Shown here piece by piece: positions 6,199 through 6,422 of a DNA stretch of 6,422 nucleotides (the first letter of the stretch is position 1; each line of letters opens with the position of its first letter). Location: assembly GCA_934408795.1 (NCBI GenBank), contig CAKRVQ010000063.1:1-6422 (forward strand), written 5' to 3'. The translations under genes and the position numbers were made by a program. The stretch comes from an uncultured Eubacteriales bacterium (GTDB taxonomy: Bacteria > Bacillota > Clostridia > Oscillospirales > Acutalibacteraceae). Under the pieces are notes generated by a model. It had not been told where the DNA came from, ran no database searches, and was given only the letters and a program-made list of their open reading frames with translations.

Positions 6199-6422
6199 AT
6201 GTACGCTATTATCGAAACCGGCGGAAAGCAGTATCGTGTTTCCGAAGGAGATGTCGTTTATGTCGAGAAACTCGGCGTTAACGAGGAAGAGACCGTTGCC
6301 TTTGATAAGGTCGTCGCCTTTAACGACGGCAAGACTCTCAAGGTCGGCGCTCCTTATGTCTCCAAGGTCGTTGTAGAGGGAAAAGTCCTCAAGAACGGCA
6401 AGGGCAAGAAGATAACTGTTTT
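6199..6422 (+). CDS. rplU: 50S ribosomal protein L21, 5' part
   Basis: 74 complete codons are visible before the window ends. The N-terminus MYAIIETGGKQYRVSEGD is the near-universal L21 opening, and KVGAPYVSKVVVEGKVLKNG matches the later conserved core (family usually about 100 residues). L21 binds 23S rRNA in the large ribosomal subunit. AGGTG at 6187-6191 is a well-placed ribosome binding site, 7 bases before the ATG. Codons are strongly biased (AAG, GTC, GGC, CTC), as expected of a highly expressed gene. In Firmicutes the operon usually continues with ysxB-like, rpmA and obgE, all outside the window. Confidence 0.97.
   Translation, partial: MYAIIETGGKQYRVSEGDVVYVEKLGVNEEETVAFDKVVAFNDGKTLKVGAPYVSKVVVEGKVLKNGKGKKITV

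Noticed and set aside
1..6422. CRISPR array, insertion sequence, tRNA or rRNA
   Set aside because: No spaced repeats, transposase motifs, terminal inverted repeats or tRNA-like folds were seen; all long frames are chromosomal housekeeping or sporulation genes.

Overview
The window looks like chromosomal DNA from an endospore-forming Clostridia-type Firmicute of moderate GC content, probably of the Oscillospiraceae/Ruminococcaceae kind. Three things suggest this: a YpeB spore-cortex protein, a short ThiI without a rhodanese domain next to a NifS-type cysteine desulfurase (the nifZ-thiI pairing of Bacillus), and Firmicute-style A-rich leaders with AGG-type ribosome binding sites. The lineage is an inference, since no rRNA or other marker is present.

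Left part (1-4092, minus strand): a tight three-gene operon read right to left. A cysteine desulfurase (4092-2962) is followed after one base by thiI (2960-1791), and after seven bases by a long open frame (1783 to beyond base 1). The first two form a sulfur relay: the desulfurase takes sulfur from cysteine and ThiI uses it for 4-thiouridine in tRNA and possibly for the thiamin thiazole. The third protein is a composite. It has a KH-like subdomain and a CinA C-terminal (NMN amidase-type) domain, then about 275 residues of mostly low-complexity acidic Ser/Asp/Thr/Ala-rich linker with hexapeptide repeats, then one transmembrane helix. After that it leaves the window in what looks like the juxtamembrane segment of a surface protein, possibly a class B sortase. 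This frame is open from its ATG to the window edge.

Middle (4093-4669): a 577-base divergent intergenic region. On the minus strand it has a good promoter (TATAAT -10) about 260 bases upstream of the desulfurase. The transcribed leader can fold into a closing stem joining its two ends, an extended 16-bp hairpin and smaller hairpins, so it may hold a structured RNA of about 230 nt. A 6S-like RNA or a cis-regulatory leader are the candidates. The rest of the gap, towards ypeB, shows little.

Right part (4670-6422, plus strand): ypeB, the partner of the germination cortex lytic enzyme SleB, here without an adjacent sleB in the window. Next comes a 200-base gap with a near-consensus housekeeping promoter (TTGACA-17-TATAGT with extended -10 and phased A-tracts) and a hairpin-rich leader of the L21-leader kind. 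Last is the 5' part of rplU (ribosomal protein L21), cut by the window end.
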